Of a DNA stretch of 64,000 nt, positions 35,524-45,026 are shown piece by piece (the stretch's first letter is position 1; each line of letters begins with the position of its first letter). The DNA lies in the NCBI RefSeq assembly GCF_000016645.1, contig NC_009441.1:5270001-5334000 (forward strand), given 5' to 3'. The notes beneath the pieces were generated by a model that saw only the letters and a program-made list of their open reading frames with translations, made no database searches and was not told the DNA's origin. The position numbers and the translations under genes are program-made. This DNA comes from Flavobacterium johnsoniae UW101 (lineage in GTDB: Bacteria; Bacteroidota; Bacteroidia; Flavobacteriales; Flavobacteriaceae).

Positions 35524-36548
35524 TGGCATTAGTAGCAATCATTTTTTTAGCAATCATCATAGTGTCAATCATTTTAGGATGGGGGCTGTTTTTTAAAACA
35601 TATAGTAAACTATTAATTGCAGCACTTATTCTTTTATTGTCCTTTTTAGTTCTGCTCTTTTTCACTACAATACATTCAATTGATGTTTTGGATAACGCAA
35701 AAGATTATAGCAAAATTGGTCCATACGGTGATTATATAGGTGGAATTCTTAATCCACTTATAGCGGTTTTTGCGGTTTTTGCTGCTGGCTTTGCATTTTA
35801 TGCCCAATATGAAGCCAATAAACAAGTTCAAGATCAATTTAAAATTCAACAATTTGAAAGTCAATTTTTCGAGATGCTTCGACTGCATAAAGAAAATGTA
35901 AATGAAATGAAAATTACTGGATATGATTCAGTAATTCAAGAAACATTAGATAATGAAAAGAAAGTTGTTCAAATAATTAGGTCCCATAATACAAAAATAA
36001 TAGAAGGCAGAAAAGTTTTTGTTTCTATGGTTGTTGAATTAATTTCATGTTATGAATTTTTAGAGGAGATAAATAGCACTTGGAAAGTTAGATATACCCC
36101 TGTAGATTTATTAAAACTATCTTATAGAATATTTTTCTTTGGTTCTAATTCTGAACTTATAATATTAGATAAAATTGATGTTGATTTTATTGATCATGTA
36201 AAAAAACAATTGCGAAAACATCGCAAAAGACATAGGGACTCAAAGGCCAATGAGCCGCCCAGAGTGATTATCACTTCGCATATTATAAATCAAGAAGGCA
36301 TCGAGCTGCTGGAAATAAAAATAAGGGACAACGGCATTGGACTGGATCCTGTTTTTGCCGAGAAGATATTTGATGCCTTTGAAAGGCTTCACTCCAAAGA
36401 CCAGTATGAAGGCAACGGGCTCGGCCTTGCCCTGTGCAGAAAAATAGCCAAAAGGCATAATGGTGCTATTACAGCTGCGGGGGAGAAAGACAACGGTGCT
36501 GAATTTACAGTTACCCTTCCTTTAAAACAGTCCGATTCTTATCTTTAG
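35523..36548 (+). CDS. Chimeric gene: AbiC-like membrane protein fused to a histidine-kinase ATPase end
   Basis: 341 residues in two unlike parts. Residues 1-235 have membrane segments at about 3-22, 29-49 and 75-95, then FKIQQFESQFFEMLRLHKEN and GRKVFVSMVVELI. This matches the start of putative phage abortive-infection proteins (putAbiC), but the usual second half is missing. From about residue 240 the sequence becomes a HATPase domain: EIKIRDNGIGLDP, EKIFDAFERLHSKDQYEGNG, GLGLALCRKIAKRHNG. These are the N, G1 and G2 boxes of a histidine kinase that lacks its sensor and dimerization parts. The base composition also changes at 36.23 kb. I infer an in-frame illegitimate junction. Whether the fusion is functional is doubtful. 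Confidence 0.8.
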   Translation: MALVAIIFLAIIIVSIILGWGLFFKTYSKLLIAALILLLSFLVLLFFTTIHSIDVLDNAKDYSKIGPYGDYIGGILNPLIAVFAVFAAGFAFYAQYEANKQVQDQFKIQQFESQFFEMLRLHKENVNEMKITGYDSVIQETLDNEKKVVQIIRSHNTKIIEGRKVFVSMVVELISCYEFLEEINSTWKVRYTPVDLLKLSYRIFFFGSNSELIILDKIDVDFIDHVKKQLRKHRKRHRDSKANEPPRVIITSHIINQEGIELLEIKIRDNGIGLDPVFAEKIFDAFERLHSKDQYEGNGLGLALCRKIAKRHNGAITAAGEKDNGAEFTVTLPLKQSDSYL

Positions 36549-36694
36549 CACCTTGTAAGGAAATAAATAAGCTGAAAGATTCTTATCGCAAATGTGTTAT
36601 TGCAAATTGTGAATTTCAATTTCGCAGATAATTCAATATATACAATCAAAAGTTTTTAAGTAGACATAAAGTGGAAGATTATGTTTATGGACAG

Positions 36695-36727
36695 CCCGCC
36701 CTGCACTTAATTGTATAAGGCGGGTTT
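36695..36727 (+). terminator. Hairpin terminator candidate
   Basis: CCCGCC (36695-36700) pairs with GGCGGG (36719-36724), followed by TTT. The stem is six GC pairs with an 18-base loop. It lies about 150 bp after the chimeric gene and probably served the histidine-kinase transcript. Confidence 0.6.
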
Positions 36728-36769
36728 ATCATTTTGATTATCAAAAAAATCAATGATAAAACAGCATCT

Positions 36770-37539
36770 GGTTCTGTCGCAGCTGTCAGAATCAAATATA
36801 AGAATTTAACTGATTTAAAAGTCAGCCTGTTAATTTACAGAATGATTTAAACATAGATATCCCTGGTCTAATCAACTGATTCTTTCTAAGCATATGCACA
36901 AGTTCAATTCCACTCAAGGTTCGTCTTGCTGATTCAAAGCTTTTAAAGCCTAACCCGTTTTGCATCCTCCATTTTATAAATCGATGGCCCTGTTCTGCAA
37001 TATTGTTGAGATATTTATACTGCCGGATTTTAATCTTTGAGAACGAACGCTTGCTATAGACTTGGACCGCTGCGGTTAGAACCGCTTTTATCAATGTTTA
37101 TTACTCTTGGTATGCAGTTATTGCTAATTGCTTTAATGAGAAATGACTGAGCGCTCATTCTTTGTACTTTTTCTGGCCAAAAGAAAGTCTACTGTATGAC
37201 TGGTTTATCTGCTGCTCTGTATAAATGACACCAAATACCTTTTACCTTGATATAGGTTTTATCCAATCTCCAACTCTCCCACTCTGCCTTTTCTCTTCTT
37301 CATCTCTGACTCAAGCAAAGGTGTAAACTTAAAAACCCAGCGCTGAATAACAGCATGATCAACAGAAACTCCTCGCATTTTCATGATCTCTTGAACATCC
37401 CGATAGCTTAATGTAAACCTAAGCTTAAAATATACGGCCTGCAGTATAATAGATTTAGGATAGCAATGTCCTTTGCTATTCATGAGTTTAAGAATTTAAA
37501 AAAAGGCAAAGTTAAAACGTATCTAGATGCGACAGAACC
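36770..37539 (-). mobile_element. Decayed IS6-like insertion element
   Basis: Terminal inverted repeats GGTTCTGTCGCA (36770-36781) and TGCGACAGAACC (37528-37539) are perfect over 12 bp and resemble IS6/IS26-family ends. The 770-bp length fits the family. No 8-bp target duplication is visible in the flanks, which points to deletion or recombination after insertion. It sits just to the right of the chimeric defence gene. Confidence 0.8.
36822..37483 (-). pseudogene. IS6-like transposase remnant
   Basis: The N-terminal part (37259-37483) reads GHCYPKSIILQAVYFKLRF and LSYRDVQEIMKMRGVSVDHA, the characteristic start of IS6-family transposases. The C-terminal part (36822-37094) is in a different frame and includes QYKYLNNIAEQGHRFIKWR, which matches the late part of the catalytic domain. 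The middle has stops. Several lesions make it inactive. It is enclosed by the inverted ends at 36770 and 37539. Confidence 0.85.
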
Positions 37540-37581
37540 GTACAAAGTACCCATACCAAAAAAAAAAGCTTTTATAGTTCA

Positions 37582-37617
37582 TTTGATAATTCTTCTTTTT
37601 CAAAATTAGTATATTTG
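37582..37617 (+). promoter_or_regulatory. Bacteroidota-type promoter candidate
   Basis: TTTG at 37582 and TATATTTG at 37610-37617 match the TTTG/TAnnTTTG pattern. The 24-bp spacing is a little long. The ATG of the next gene lies about 58 bp downstream. Confidence 0.5.
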
Positions 37618-37675
37618 CATCACTTATATTGTTACGCTTTCTTTCTGGAGAAATACAATCCCTGCAGGTTCCCTA

Positions 37676-38038
37676 ATGAAGTATTTAAAGTTACTATACG
37701 TTTTTCTAATATTGCTGCTTGCCTTCACAGCCAGCAGCGCATCAGGCAGATCACCGGAGCCATCTTGCGCTGGGCACTTAAAAACTGGCTTTATCTCTTT
37801 TGACAATACTTTAATCACTTCTGCATTCGTAATAAAATATAAAGAGCTGGATGTTCATTTTAAATTTAAAAACAAGGTAAAATACCGTGCAACTGCTTCG
37901 GAAAGCGATGCTTTAAATATTCCTTACAGCACTAAATCAGCACTTTTTACAATCTTTAAAAACAGCTTAATTTACGGCATTGAAGTTATTTACCAAATTC
38001 AGCGTCATAATTACCTGCACCTCTACCAGCTTTTCTAA
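37676..38038 (+). CDS. Small exported protein, 120 residues
   Basis: It starts MKYLKLLYVFLILLLAFTAS, a signal peptide. The mature part is basic and ends YQIQRHNYLHLYQLF, a hydrophobic and aromatic tail. I do not recognise a family. The gene at 45027 has the same build: a signal start, about 125 residues and a basic tail ending FQVFRI. It also lies directly upstream of a membrane transport gene. The two may be members of one small family. A TAnnTTTG promoter candidate lies upstream. Confidence 0.55.
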   Translation: MKYLKLLYVFLILLLAFTASSASGRSPEPSCAGHLKTGFISFDNTLITSAFVIKYKELDVHFKFKNKVKYRATASESDALNIPYSTKSALFTIFKNSLIYGIEVIYQIQRHNYLHLYQLF

Positions 38039-38462
38039 AAGCGGTCTTTCCTTATTTAAGTAAAAAATTCTCTGCGTAATTCTATAGCTTCCAAAACTGT
38101 AAAAAACAGAAAGACAGAAGAAATATGCAGTTAAGCCAGACAAGCTGTTTCTAAGACTGAAACTCTCAGTCAAGAACACTGTTCTTTCAGTATTAGTTTT
38201 TAAGAAAAATCCAATTTGAAGAAATCTTCAATTCATGCCGCAGCGATATCTTTGAACAATTAGAAACTCTTTAGTATTTGTATTTACAAGTCTAAAAACC
38301 AAATTGCAACATATTACTGCACAAATAAATTCTTGCAGCAGTAAACAATAGTACCAAATACCCTTGTTCACTGCAACATAAAAACATTCAAACATAAAAC
38401 ATTCAAACAGCTCCAGCAGGTAAAAAATTAATCCTTCATGAGCTTTCCAACGCTGCTTACAA
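38039..38462. other. Intergenic stretch before the ClC gene
   Basis: About 420 bp. No supported gene, clear terminator or promoter was found. A minus-strand frame (38228-38548) overlaps the ClC start and is not convincing. Confidence 0.5.
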
Positions 38463-40259
38463 ATGATAAAAATAGTCCTAAAACACCTTTTAAAAGTTAA
38501 ACATATCCTTATTGAAGGACAGAGAAAATTAACCCGTAAACAGTTCATTTTTCTCTCCAGCGTACTGATTGGAATTATTGCTGCCTTCGCGGTAATATTT
38601 TTAAAGGCTTTTGCTCATTGGGTCTTTTCCTTTGCAGCTTATATCAACGCAATAGTAAAATTAAGTTTTATAAACAGCATACTTCCTTTGATCGGGATAC
38701 TGCTGACTGTACTTGTGGTGAACAGGATCTTAGGAGGCAGCCTAGAAAAAGGGACTTCTCAGATCTTATACATCGTCGCGCGAAAAGCCAGCATCATCCC
38801 TAAAAAACAAATGTACGCCCAGATCATGACCAGTTCCCTTACTGTGGGGCTTGGGGGTTCGGCCGGGCTGGAGAGTCCAATTGTAATTACCGGTGCCGCC
38901 TTTGGTTCCAATTTTGCCCAGCAGTTCAAATTAAGCTACCAGGAACGGACGCTGCTCATTGGATGCGGGGTTGCAGCCGGTATTGCCGCTGCTTTTAACG
39001 CTCCTATAGCCGGTGTGCTTTTTGCTGTCGAGGTGCTGCTGGTAGATGTTACAATCGCGGCTTTTACCCCTATTATGATTGCCGCTGCAACAGGCGCGCT
39101 TGTTTCAGCGGTGGTCTTAAATGAAAATATACTGCTGGTTTTTAGAGAAAAGCAGACATTTGACTATCATAATATTCCATTTTACGTGCTGCTGGGACTT
39201 TTTACTGGTCTTACAGCGGTTTTCTACGCCAGGAAATTTTTAAAAACAGAACATTTTTTTGCGCACTTAAAATTTGGCCCCTATAAAAAAGCTTTAATTG
39301 GAGGAGCGGTATTGGGAATTCTGATTTTTGTTTTCCCCACCCTGTTTGGTGAAGGTTATGAAAGCATCAAAATCCTAGCCGATAAGAACCCGGGAGCACT
39401 TTTAAAAAACACACTCTTTGAGCAATACAGCGACAGCAGCTGGATACTGCTGGCTTTCGTTGGATTTTCAATGTTCCTAAAAGCTTTTGCTTCCGGGATA
39501 ACCCTTGGAAGCGGCGGGAACGGCGGGAACTTTGCTCCTTCTTTATTTCTGGGTTCCTATGCTGGATACTTCTTTTCAAAGCTGTTAAATCTGGCCGGTT
39601 TAACCGATCTTCCGATAAGCAACTTTACCCTTGTAGGGATGGCAGGAATTCTCAGCGGGCTGTTTCATGCCCCGCTGACAGCGATTTTTCTTATTGCCGA
39701 AATAACGGGAGGCTACGATCTGATGATACCCCTTATGATTGTGGCTTCGGTGAGCTTTGCTGTTTCAAAAGGTTTTGAAAAACATTCTCTCGATGTAAAA
39801 AACCTTGCCAGAAAAGGAAATGCCTTCACCAGCAATAAAGACAGCAATATTTTATGCACGCTCAATATTGAGGATCTTGTAAAAAAAGATTATTTAACCC
39901 TTACAGCAGATCAGGATATGGAAAAGATTTCCGATCTGCTGGCACACTGCGATCAGGTGGTTTTTGGAGTAGTGAGCCAGGAGAATGAGCTCGAGGGACT
40001 GGTTTATTTTGATGACATCAGAGAAATCATTTTTGATACTTCTCAAATTAAAAATACAATGGTAAAAGATATAATGTTAAAGCCGGTTCAAACTATCTAT
40101 CTTTTTGACAGCATGGAAACCGTCATGAATAAATTTGAGAAAAGCAGTAAAATATTTCTCCCTGTGGAAAAAAACGGCAGGTATTATGGTTTTATGACTA
40201 AATCAGATATTTTGGAATCCTACCGAAACAGGCTTAAATCCATGACATTTGAATACTAA
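38463..40259 (+). CDS. ClC-family chloride channel/transporter with CBS domains
   Basis: 598 residues. The membrane part (to about 430) carries the signature motifs: GSAGLESPIVITGAAFGS with the gating Glu (about 139), and GSGGNGGNFAPSLFLGS (about 348-364) for anion binding. The C-terminal 130 residues form two CBS domains (EDLVKKDYLTLTADQDM and MVKDIMLKPVQTIYLFDS) that may sense nucleotides. It moves chloride across the inner membrane, as a channel or an H+ exchanger. It follows the small exported protein by 420 bp and is probably monocistronic. Confidence 0.93.
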   Translation: MIKIVLKHLLKVKHILIEGQRKLTRKQFIFLSSVLIGIIAAFAVIFLKAFAHWVFSFAAYINAIVKLSFINSILPLIGILLTVLVVNRILGGSLEKGTSQILYIVARKASIIPKKQMYAQIMTSSLTVGLGGSAGLESPIVITGAAFGSNFAQQFKLSYQERTLLIGCGVAAGIAAAFNAPIAGVLFAVEVLLVDVTIAAFTPIMIAAATGALVSAVVLNENILLVFREKQTFDYHNIPFYVLLGLFTGLTAVFYARKFLKTEHFFAHLKFGPYKKALIGGAVLGILIFVFPTLFGEGYESIKILADKNPGALLKNTLFEQYSDSSWILLAFVGFSMFLKAFASGITLGSGGNGGNFAPSLFLGSYAGYFFSKLLNLAGLTDLPISNFTLVGMAGILSGLFHAPLTAIFLIAEITGGYDLMIPLMIVASVSFAVSKGFEKHSLDVKNLARKGNAFTSNKDSNILCTLNIEDLVKKDYLTLTADQDMEKISDLLAHCDQVVFGVVSQENELEGLVYFDDIREIIFDTSQIKNTMVKDIMLKPVQTIYLFDSMETVMNKFEKSSKIFLPVEKNGRYYGFMTKSDILESYRNRLKSMTFEY

Positions 40260-40464
40260 ATTTTAGGGATTATTACATCAAACATTTTTGTTCCATGTAA
40301 TTAAAAAAAATCCAGACTGCATCAAATTTTAAAAAAACAAGTAAAGAGCCGTTCGATCAGCTTTTGTTTTTCTCCCTGCAGCAAATTGAATCCCGGGCTA
40401 TTATTTTGAATTTAAATCAACTAAAAAATAACCTATTAAGCGCCATAGTCGCTTTAAGATACGC

Positions 40465-41517
40465 ATGAAAAATTTACTCTTTTTTTTATTTTCTATACTA
40501 ATATTTCAAACAGCACAGTCTCAAAAAAATTCTTTAAAAAAGATCTTAGTCCTGCAGCAGCCAGGTATCAAAGACACCATATTTCATTTAAGCACCCTGG
40601 ATTCCATTAGGGCAGATCTACCCGCAACTCTAATTAAAGGCAGCCAGAGCGGTCCCACTTTTACAATAACGGCAGGTATTCACGGAATGGAATATCCCGC
40701 TATAGCCTCTTTGCTGCAGCTTCGCAGGGAAATAAATCCTCAAAAACTTAAAGGAAATTTAATCATTATTCCCATCATGAACCTGCAGTCCTTCTACCAA
40801 AGAACTCCTTTTGTAAACCCCTCTGACAACCTGAACTTAAACCGCGTTTTTCCAGGAAACAAAACAGGAAGTATCACCGAGGTAATTGCTGATTTTATAA
40901 CCACTCAGGTTTTTGACGCCACGGACGTGTTTCTGGATCTGCATGGCGGGGATGTCAATGAAGATCTCATACCCTTTATCTGTTATTACGATAACAAGGA
41001 ATTCAAAGAGCAGACCCGGCTGGTTTCCCGTCTTAGTGAAAACAGCGGTTTTTCCACCATTGTGAGTTATCCCTATGTCATCGCCGAAGGCCGGCCGGCG
41101 ATGTATGCCTTTAAGCAGGCCGTAAGGCTGGGCATCCCGGCGCTAAGCATTGAAATTGGAAAGCTTGGCAACTGCGAGAAGTCAGATGTTTCCTTTACTA
41201 AAAATGCAGTTTACCTCATGCTCAAAGAGCTGCAAATGTATGAAAGCAAAAAAGTGATACCAGGTGCTCCTGCAAAAAACAAATATAACAGGCAGGCCTA
41301 CGTTCCAGGACCCGGCCAGGGATTATTTTACAGCAGTTTTAAAGCAGGAAGCAGAGTTATAAAAGAAGAGGAAATTGGCTATATCACAGATGTTTTTGGC
41401 CGTAATGTGAAAATAATCACCGCGCCCCAAAGCGGCACAATTCTCTATAAGGCAGGAAGACTGCCGGTAAACGAAGGCGAAACATTATTCTGTATCGGCT
41501 ATAAGGCTGTGAATTAA
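40465..41517 (+). CDS. Succinylglutamate desuccinylase/aspartoacylase-family enzyme, exported
   Basis: 350 residues. A signal peptide (LLFFLFSILIFQTAQSQ) indicates periplasmic export. The zinc site of the M14-like fold is visible: His and Glu in GIHGMEYPA (about 73-81) and the second His in FLDLHGGDVNED (about 157), with a later Glu in LSIEIGKLGN (about 230). Such enzymes remove acyl groups or cleave amide bonds of N-acyl amino acids or small peptides. The true substrate is unknown. It is a single gene with no clear operon partner. Confidence 0.88.
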   Translation: MKNLLFFLFSILIFQTAQSQKNSLKKILVLQQPGIKDTIFHLSTLDSIRADLPATLIKGSQSGPTFTITAGIHGMEYPAIASLLQLRREINPQKLKGNLIIIPIMNLQSFYQRTPFVNPSDNLNLNRVFPGNKTGSITEVIADFITTQVFDATDVFLDLHGGDVNEDLIPFICYYDNKEFKEQTRLVSRLSENSGFSTIVSYPYVIAEGRPAMYAFKQAVRLGIPALSIEIGKLGNCEKSDVSFTKNAVYLMLKELQMYESKKVIPGAPAKNKYNRQAYVPGPGQGLFYSSFKAGSRVIKEEEIGYITDVFGRNVKIITAPQSGTILYKAGRLPVNEGETLFCIGYKAVN

Positions 41518-41673
41518 TTTTATATCAATACCGAAAGCTCCAAGATCATGCCGCTTTGAAAAGTTTTTATCTTCATGAACAATACTGCCTGCTGTCAGCC
41601 GTTTACAATAGTTCGGTGCCTTGCCTATCATAATAGCACTATAATTAAAGCACTCAGACAAATTTAAACTCCT

Positions 41674-41892
41674 ATGAAAAAATTTCAAATTAAAAAAACA
41701 GAGCACGGAAAATGGCTAGTATCTCACAACGAAGTTCCCAAATTCAACTGTATTTTTGAGGATAAGAAATTCAATTACGATAGAACAATCATTGGCCTTT
41801 TAGATCCAGCAGGTGATCCAGAGGAAATTCAGTTAGTACAAAAAATGGAAAAATGGCTCAAACAATACCACAAGGATAAAATCAATGGATAA
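41674..41892 (+). CDS. Small hypothetical protein, 72 residues
   Basis: A short soluble protein with a repeated lysine/aromatic pattern (MKKFQIKKTEHGKWLVSHN), a central acidic segment (FNCIFEDKKFNYDRTI) and a helical C-terminal part (EEIQLVQKMEKWLKQYHKD). The ATG start and strand bias support a real gene. I do not recognise the family. It lies 108 bp before the DUF389 gene. Confidence 0.55.
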   Translation: MKKFQIKKTEHGKWLVSHNEVPKFNCIFEDKKFNYDRTIIGLLDPAGDPEEIQLVQKMEKWLKQYHKDKING

Positions 41893-41999
41893 TAAACGCT
41901 TCACTTTACTAATAATCTTTTTGAACTCCATCCCTGTTATTAAAATAAATCTTATCTTTAAATACAGCGATCACAGCAGTACCCCTAATGTAGACATTC

Positions 42000-43310
42000 A
42001 TGAGAAAAATTACTGACATTCTGAATCTTAGAGAAGGAGAAGACGACAGAGAAAAAACACTGGAGACCGTTAAAAAAAACATTTCCTTTAAAGGAGCTAA
42101 TCTTTGGATACTGGCCTGCGCCATAATTGTGGCCTCGGTGGGGCTTAATGTAAACTCAACAGCGGTAATCATTGGTGCGATGCTGATATCCCCTCTGATG
42201 GGGCCTATTGTAGGGGCCGGTTTTGCCCTTGGCATTTATGACTTTTCACTGCTTAAAAAATCACTCAAAAACCTGCTCAATGCAACGGTTGTGAGTCTGG
42301 TGGTCTCCACGCTTTATTTTTACCTGAGTCCTTTCAAGGACGTTCAGTCGGAGCTTCTGGCGAGAACCTCCCCGAACATTTACGATATTCTTATCGCTTT
42401 TTTTGGCGGTGTTGTCGGTGTCATTGCCGTTACGCGTTCAGAGAAAGGAAATCCTATTCCCGGAGTAGCTATTGCAACGGCTTTAATGCCGCCTTTATGC
42501 ACGGCAGGTTACGGGATTGCAACTGCCCAGTGGACCTTTTTTCTAGGAGCTTTCTACCTTTATTGCATCAACTGCGTTTTTATAGGTATCGCCACTTTTC
42601 TAATCATAAAATACCTGAATTATCCTGCTGTTAAACAGGTGGATGAAAAACAGCAGCAAAGGGTTAAGTATATTATTGCTTTTCTCATTACTGCCATGCT
42701 GGTTCCCAGCAGTTATCTTGCTTATTCTCTATACAGGGAACAGCAGTTTAAAAAAAATGTAGAGCTTTTTGTTGACAGTGAGTTCAGCAGCAAGGGTTAT
42801 ACAGTGGTTTATAAAAAGACTGATTTTAACGCGAAGCAGAAAAAACTCGAACTTGCTTTCCTGTCCAAACGATTTTCCGATAAGGAGATTCAAAGCCTTA
42901 AAAACAGGCTCAACAGCAATAAATACCTTGCCGGCACCAGCCTTCGCATTAGACAGGACAGCACCGACCGCTTTAACGACATAAAAGGCGATATATTAAA
43001 TCAGATCAAGAGCAGTGAAAACGAAATGAATGTAAAAGATGTTAAAATAATCCAGCTGGAAAAAGAGCTGAAAAAAAACAAATTTGACAACAAACAGCTT
43101 TTAAATGAAATAAGAACCTTATTTCCTGATGTCCATTCGCTTTCCATTGCCAAAAATACTTTAGTGAATTATAAAGACAGCACCTCAACGATCACCGCTG
43201 TAATTTACGATGCCTCAAAAAACCTAACGGCAGAGGATAGTGAAAAACTGACCAAATGGCTCAATGAACGTCTTTTAGTGAAAGATGCCGCATTGTTTAA
43301 AAGACAGTAA
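42000..43310 (+). CDS. DUF389-family membrane protein
   Basis: 436 residues. The membrane half (about residues 30-260) has the DUF389 core: SVGLNVNSTAVIIGAMLISP and then LMGPIVGAGFALGIYDFSLL. Additional segments lie near 115-135, 165-185 and 220-240. The C-terminal 200 residues are soluble, with a coiled-coil-like KDVKIIQLEKELKKNKF. The family is found across bacteria and archaea and the transported solute is not known. It is intact, between the 72-residue gene and the convergent nhaA. Confidence 0.85.
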   Translation: MRKITDILNLREGEDDREKTLETVKKNISFKGANLWILACAIIVASVGLNVNSTAVIIGAMLISPLMGPIVGAGFALGIYDFSLLKKSLKNLLNATVVSLVVSTLYFYLSPFKDVQSELLARTSPNIYDILIAFFGGVVGVIAVTRSEKGNPIPGVAIATALMPPLCTAGYGIATAQWTFFLGAFYLYCINCVFIGIATFLIIKYLNYPAVKQVDEKQQQRVKYIIAFLITAMLVPSSYLAYSLYREQQFKKNVELFVDSEFSSKGYTVVYKKTDFNAKQKKLELAFLSKRFSDKEIQSLKNRLNSNKYLAGTSLRIRQDSTDRFNDIKGDILNQIKSSENEMNVKDVKIIQLEKELKKNKFDNKQLLNEIRTLFPDVHSLSIAKNTLVNYKDSTSTITAVIYDASKNLTAEDSEKLTKWLNERLLVKDAALFKRQ

Positions 43311-43336
43311 GCCCTTTTAGAAAGAATCAACAAAAA

Positions 43337-44518
43337 CTACTGTTCCTGTTTATTTTTATTATACGAGCTCAGCAGGATAAAGCCTGCTGCACCGGCAAGT
43401 ACAGAGGCTGTTAATATGGCAAACTTAGCTTCATTCTGATAGGCCTGCTCCTGAAAAGACAATAGTGCTATAAAGATGGACATGGTAAAGCCGATTCCGC
43501 CTAAAAGCCCCAGTCCAAGTACATGAGTCCATGTGGTCTGAGCAGGCAGATCAGCAGCCCTGATCTTCACCGAGAGCCATGACATTACAAAGATACCAAT
43601 GGGTTTGCCCAGGACAAGCCCCAGAATAATTCCAAGTCCGAGATTACCGGTAAGTCCCTGCAGCATTTCGGATTCAAAAGCGATGTTAGTATTGGCCAGT
43701 GCAAAAACAGGCATGATGATAAAATTTACCGGACGAGCCAAAGCATGTTCCAGCTTTTCCAAAGGGGAATCCTTGTCTTCTTGGTTAGTGGGAAGCGTTA
43801 AGGCCGTAAGCACTCCGGCTATCGTGGCATGAATCCCTGAATGGTGTATAAAATACCACATCACCGCACCGGGCAGGAGATAAAAAAATAAATTCTTAAC
43901 CCCCAAGCGGTTAAAAACCATAAGTAGTACAAATATTCCCCCTGCATAACCCAGATACAGAAAATGAAGTTCCGAGGAATAAAAAACCGCGATAACCAAA
44001 ATGGCAATCAGATCATCCACTATGGCCAGGGCGGCAAGGAATATTTTAAGCCCTGAGGGAACCTTATCTCCTAAAAGGGAAAGTATTCCAAGAGCAAAAG
44101 CAATATCGGTAGCCATTGGGATTCCCCATCCTTTGGCAGTATCAGGACTTTGTCCGTTAAAAAGAAAGTAAATCAATGCGGGAATGATAACCCCTCCAAC
44201 AGCTGCCAGAACCGGCAGGGCGGCATGGCGAAGAGAAGAAAGCTCACCTTCTATCACTTCCCTTTTTATTTCAAGACCTACCAGGAGAAAAAAAACAGCC
44301 ATCAAACCATCGTTGATCCACAGCAGGATCGGATACCGCAGCTGCAGGCCCGCTGCTTCAAATCCCAAAGGATACCCCAGAAAATCATTAAAATGTACTC
44401 CGAGCCCCGTATTGGCCACTATAAGAGAAACCAGCACACAAATTAAAAGCAGAATCCCTCCTGCTGCGGAAGATCGGAAAAAATGCGTGAAAATTTTGAG
44501 ATTTATAAGTTTTGCCAT
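43337..44518 (-). CDS. nhaA: Na+/H+ antiporter
   Basis: 393 residues from the ATG at 44518 (MAKLINLKIFTHFFRSSAAG). An in-frame ATG at 44563 adds 15 residues without family match. The paired aspartates of the NhaA active site are in ALAIVDDLIAILVIA (about residue 150), and GINDGLMAVFFLLVGLEIKRE-like sequence (here WINDGLMAVFFLLVGLEIKR) is present. It exchanges two H+ for one Na+ to control sodium and pH. It reads convergently with the DUF389 gene, 26 bp apart. The frame is intact. Confidence 0.95.
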   Translation of the reverse strand: MAKLINLKIFTHFFRSSAAGGILLLICVLVSLIVANTGLGVHFNDFLGYPLGFEAAGLQLRYPILLWINDGLMAVFFLLVGLEIKREVIEGELSSLRHAALPVLAAVGGVIIPALIYFLFNGQSPDTAKGWGIPMATDIAFALGILSLLGDKVPSGLKIFLAALAIVDDLIAILVIAVFYSSELHFLYLGYAGGIFVLLMVFNRLGVKNLFFYLLPGAVMWYFIHHSGIHATIAGVLTALTLPTNQEDKDSPLEKLEHALARPVNFIIMPVFALANTNIAFESEMLQGLTGNLGLGIILGLVLGKPIGIFVMSWLSVKIRAADLPAQTTWTHVLGLGLLGGIGFTMSIFIALLSFQEQAYQNEAKFAILTASVLAGAAGFILLSSYNKNKQEQ

Positions 44519-44563
44519 TGAACAAAAATAGGCATTAGGGCTTAAAATGCCAAGAAGATCCAT

Positions 44564-45026
44564 GCATAAAAATGAACCAGCACCCAGTATTATTAATAAT
44601 GCCAGTTAGGGCCAATCACGTAAGTAAGATTATTTTGCAAAGGCACACTAATTAGACCCTCTTCTGTTAACGGGCACTGGCTGGGTATCCCGTTCATTTT
44701 ATCCGGTCTTTTCATCATCAGCTCTTATATAAAAAAGCCTGCTTTTAAGAGCTGATATGCAAAAGGCATTGATAAGACCTGGGTTGGAACCATACTTCAT
44801 ATTAGGAATTGATGCCCAGCTTTTCATTTTCTTTAAAACGGCTGGCTTTTGATAAAAAAAAGACAAGGCATAATCTCTATTTATTTACCAATTCATAATA
44901 TGAGGGCTAAAAAATAAATGATTTCTTTACTAAATCGTCTAAAAAATCCCAAATTACCATTTGGCATAAATTAGTAAATTACAGTGATTGTTTTTATAAA
45001 ATTCTTTATCTAAATTTGTCTTTCCT
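44564..45026. other. Intergenic stretch with a hairpin
   Basis: About 460 bp. The stem ATCAGCTCTTA (44717-44727) and TAAGAGCTGAT (44746-44756) is perfect over 11 bp with an 18-base loop. It lies upstream of both flanking genes (nhaA and 45027 diverge), so it is unlikely to be a terminator for either; its role is unclear. No gene is supported. The promoter for the next gene is at the right end. Confidence 0.5.
44988..45018 (+). promoter_or_regulatory. Bacteroidota-type promoter
   Basis: TTG at 44988-44990, a 20-bp spacer and TAAATTTG at 45011-45018 match the TTG/TAnnTTTG consensus of Flavobacteria. The ATG of the small exported protein follows within nine bases, so its mRNA would have an almost absent leader. 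Confidence 0.65.
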
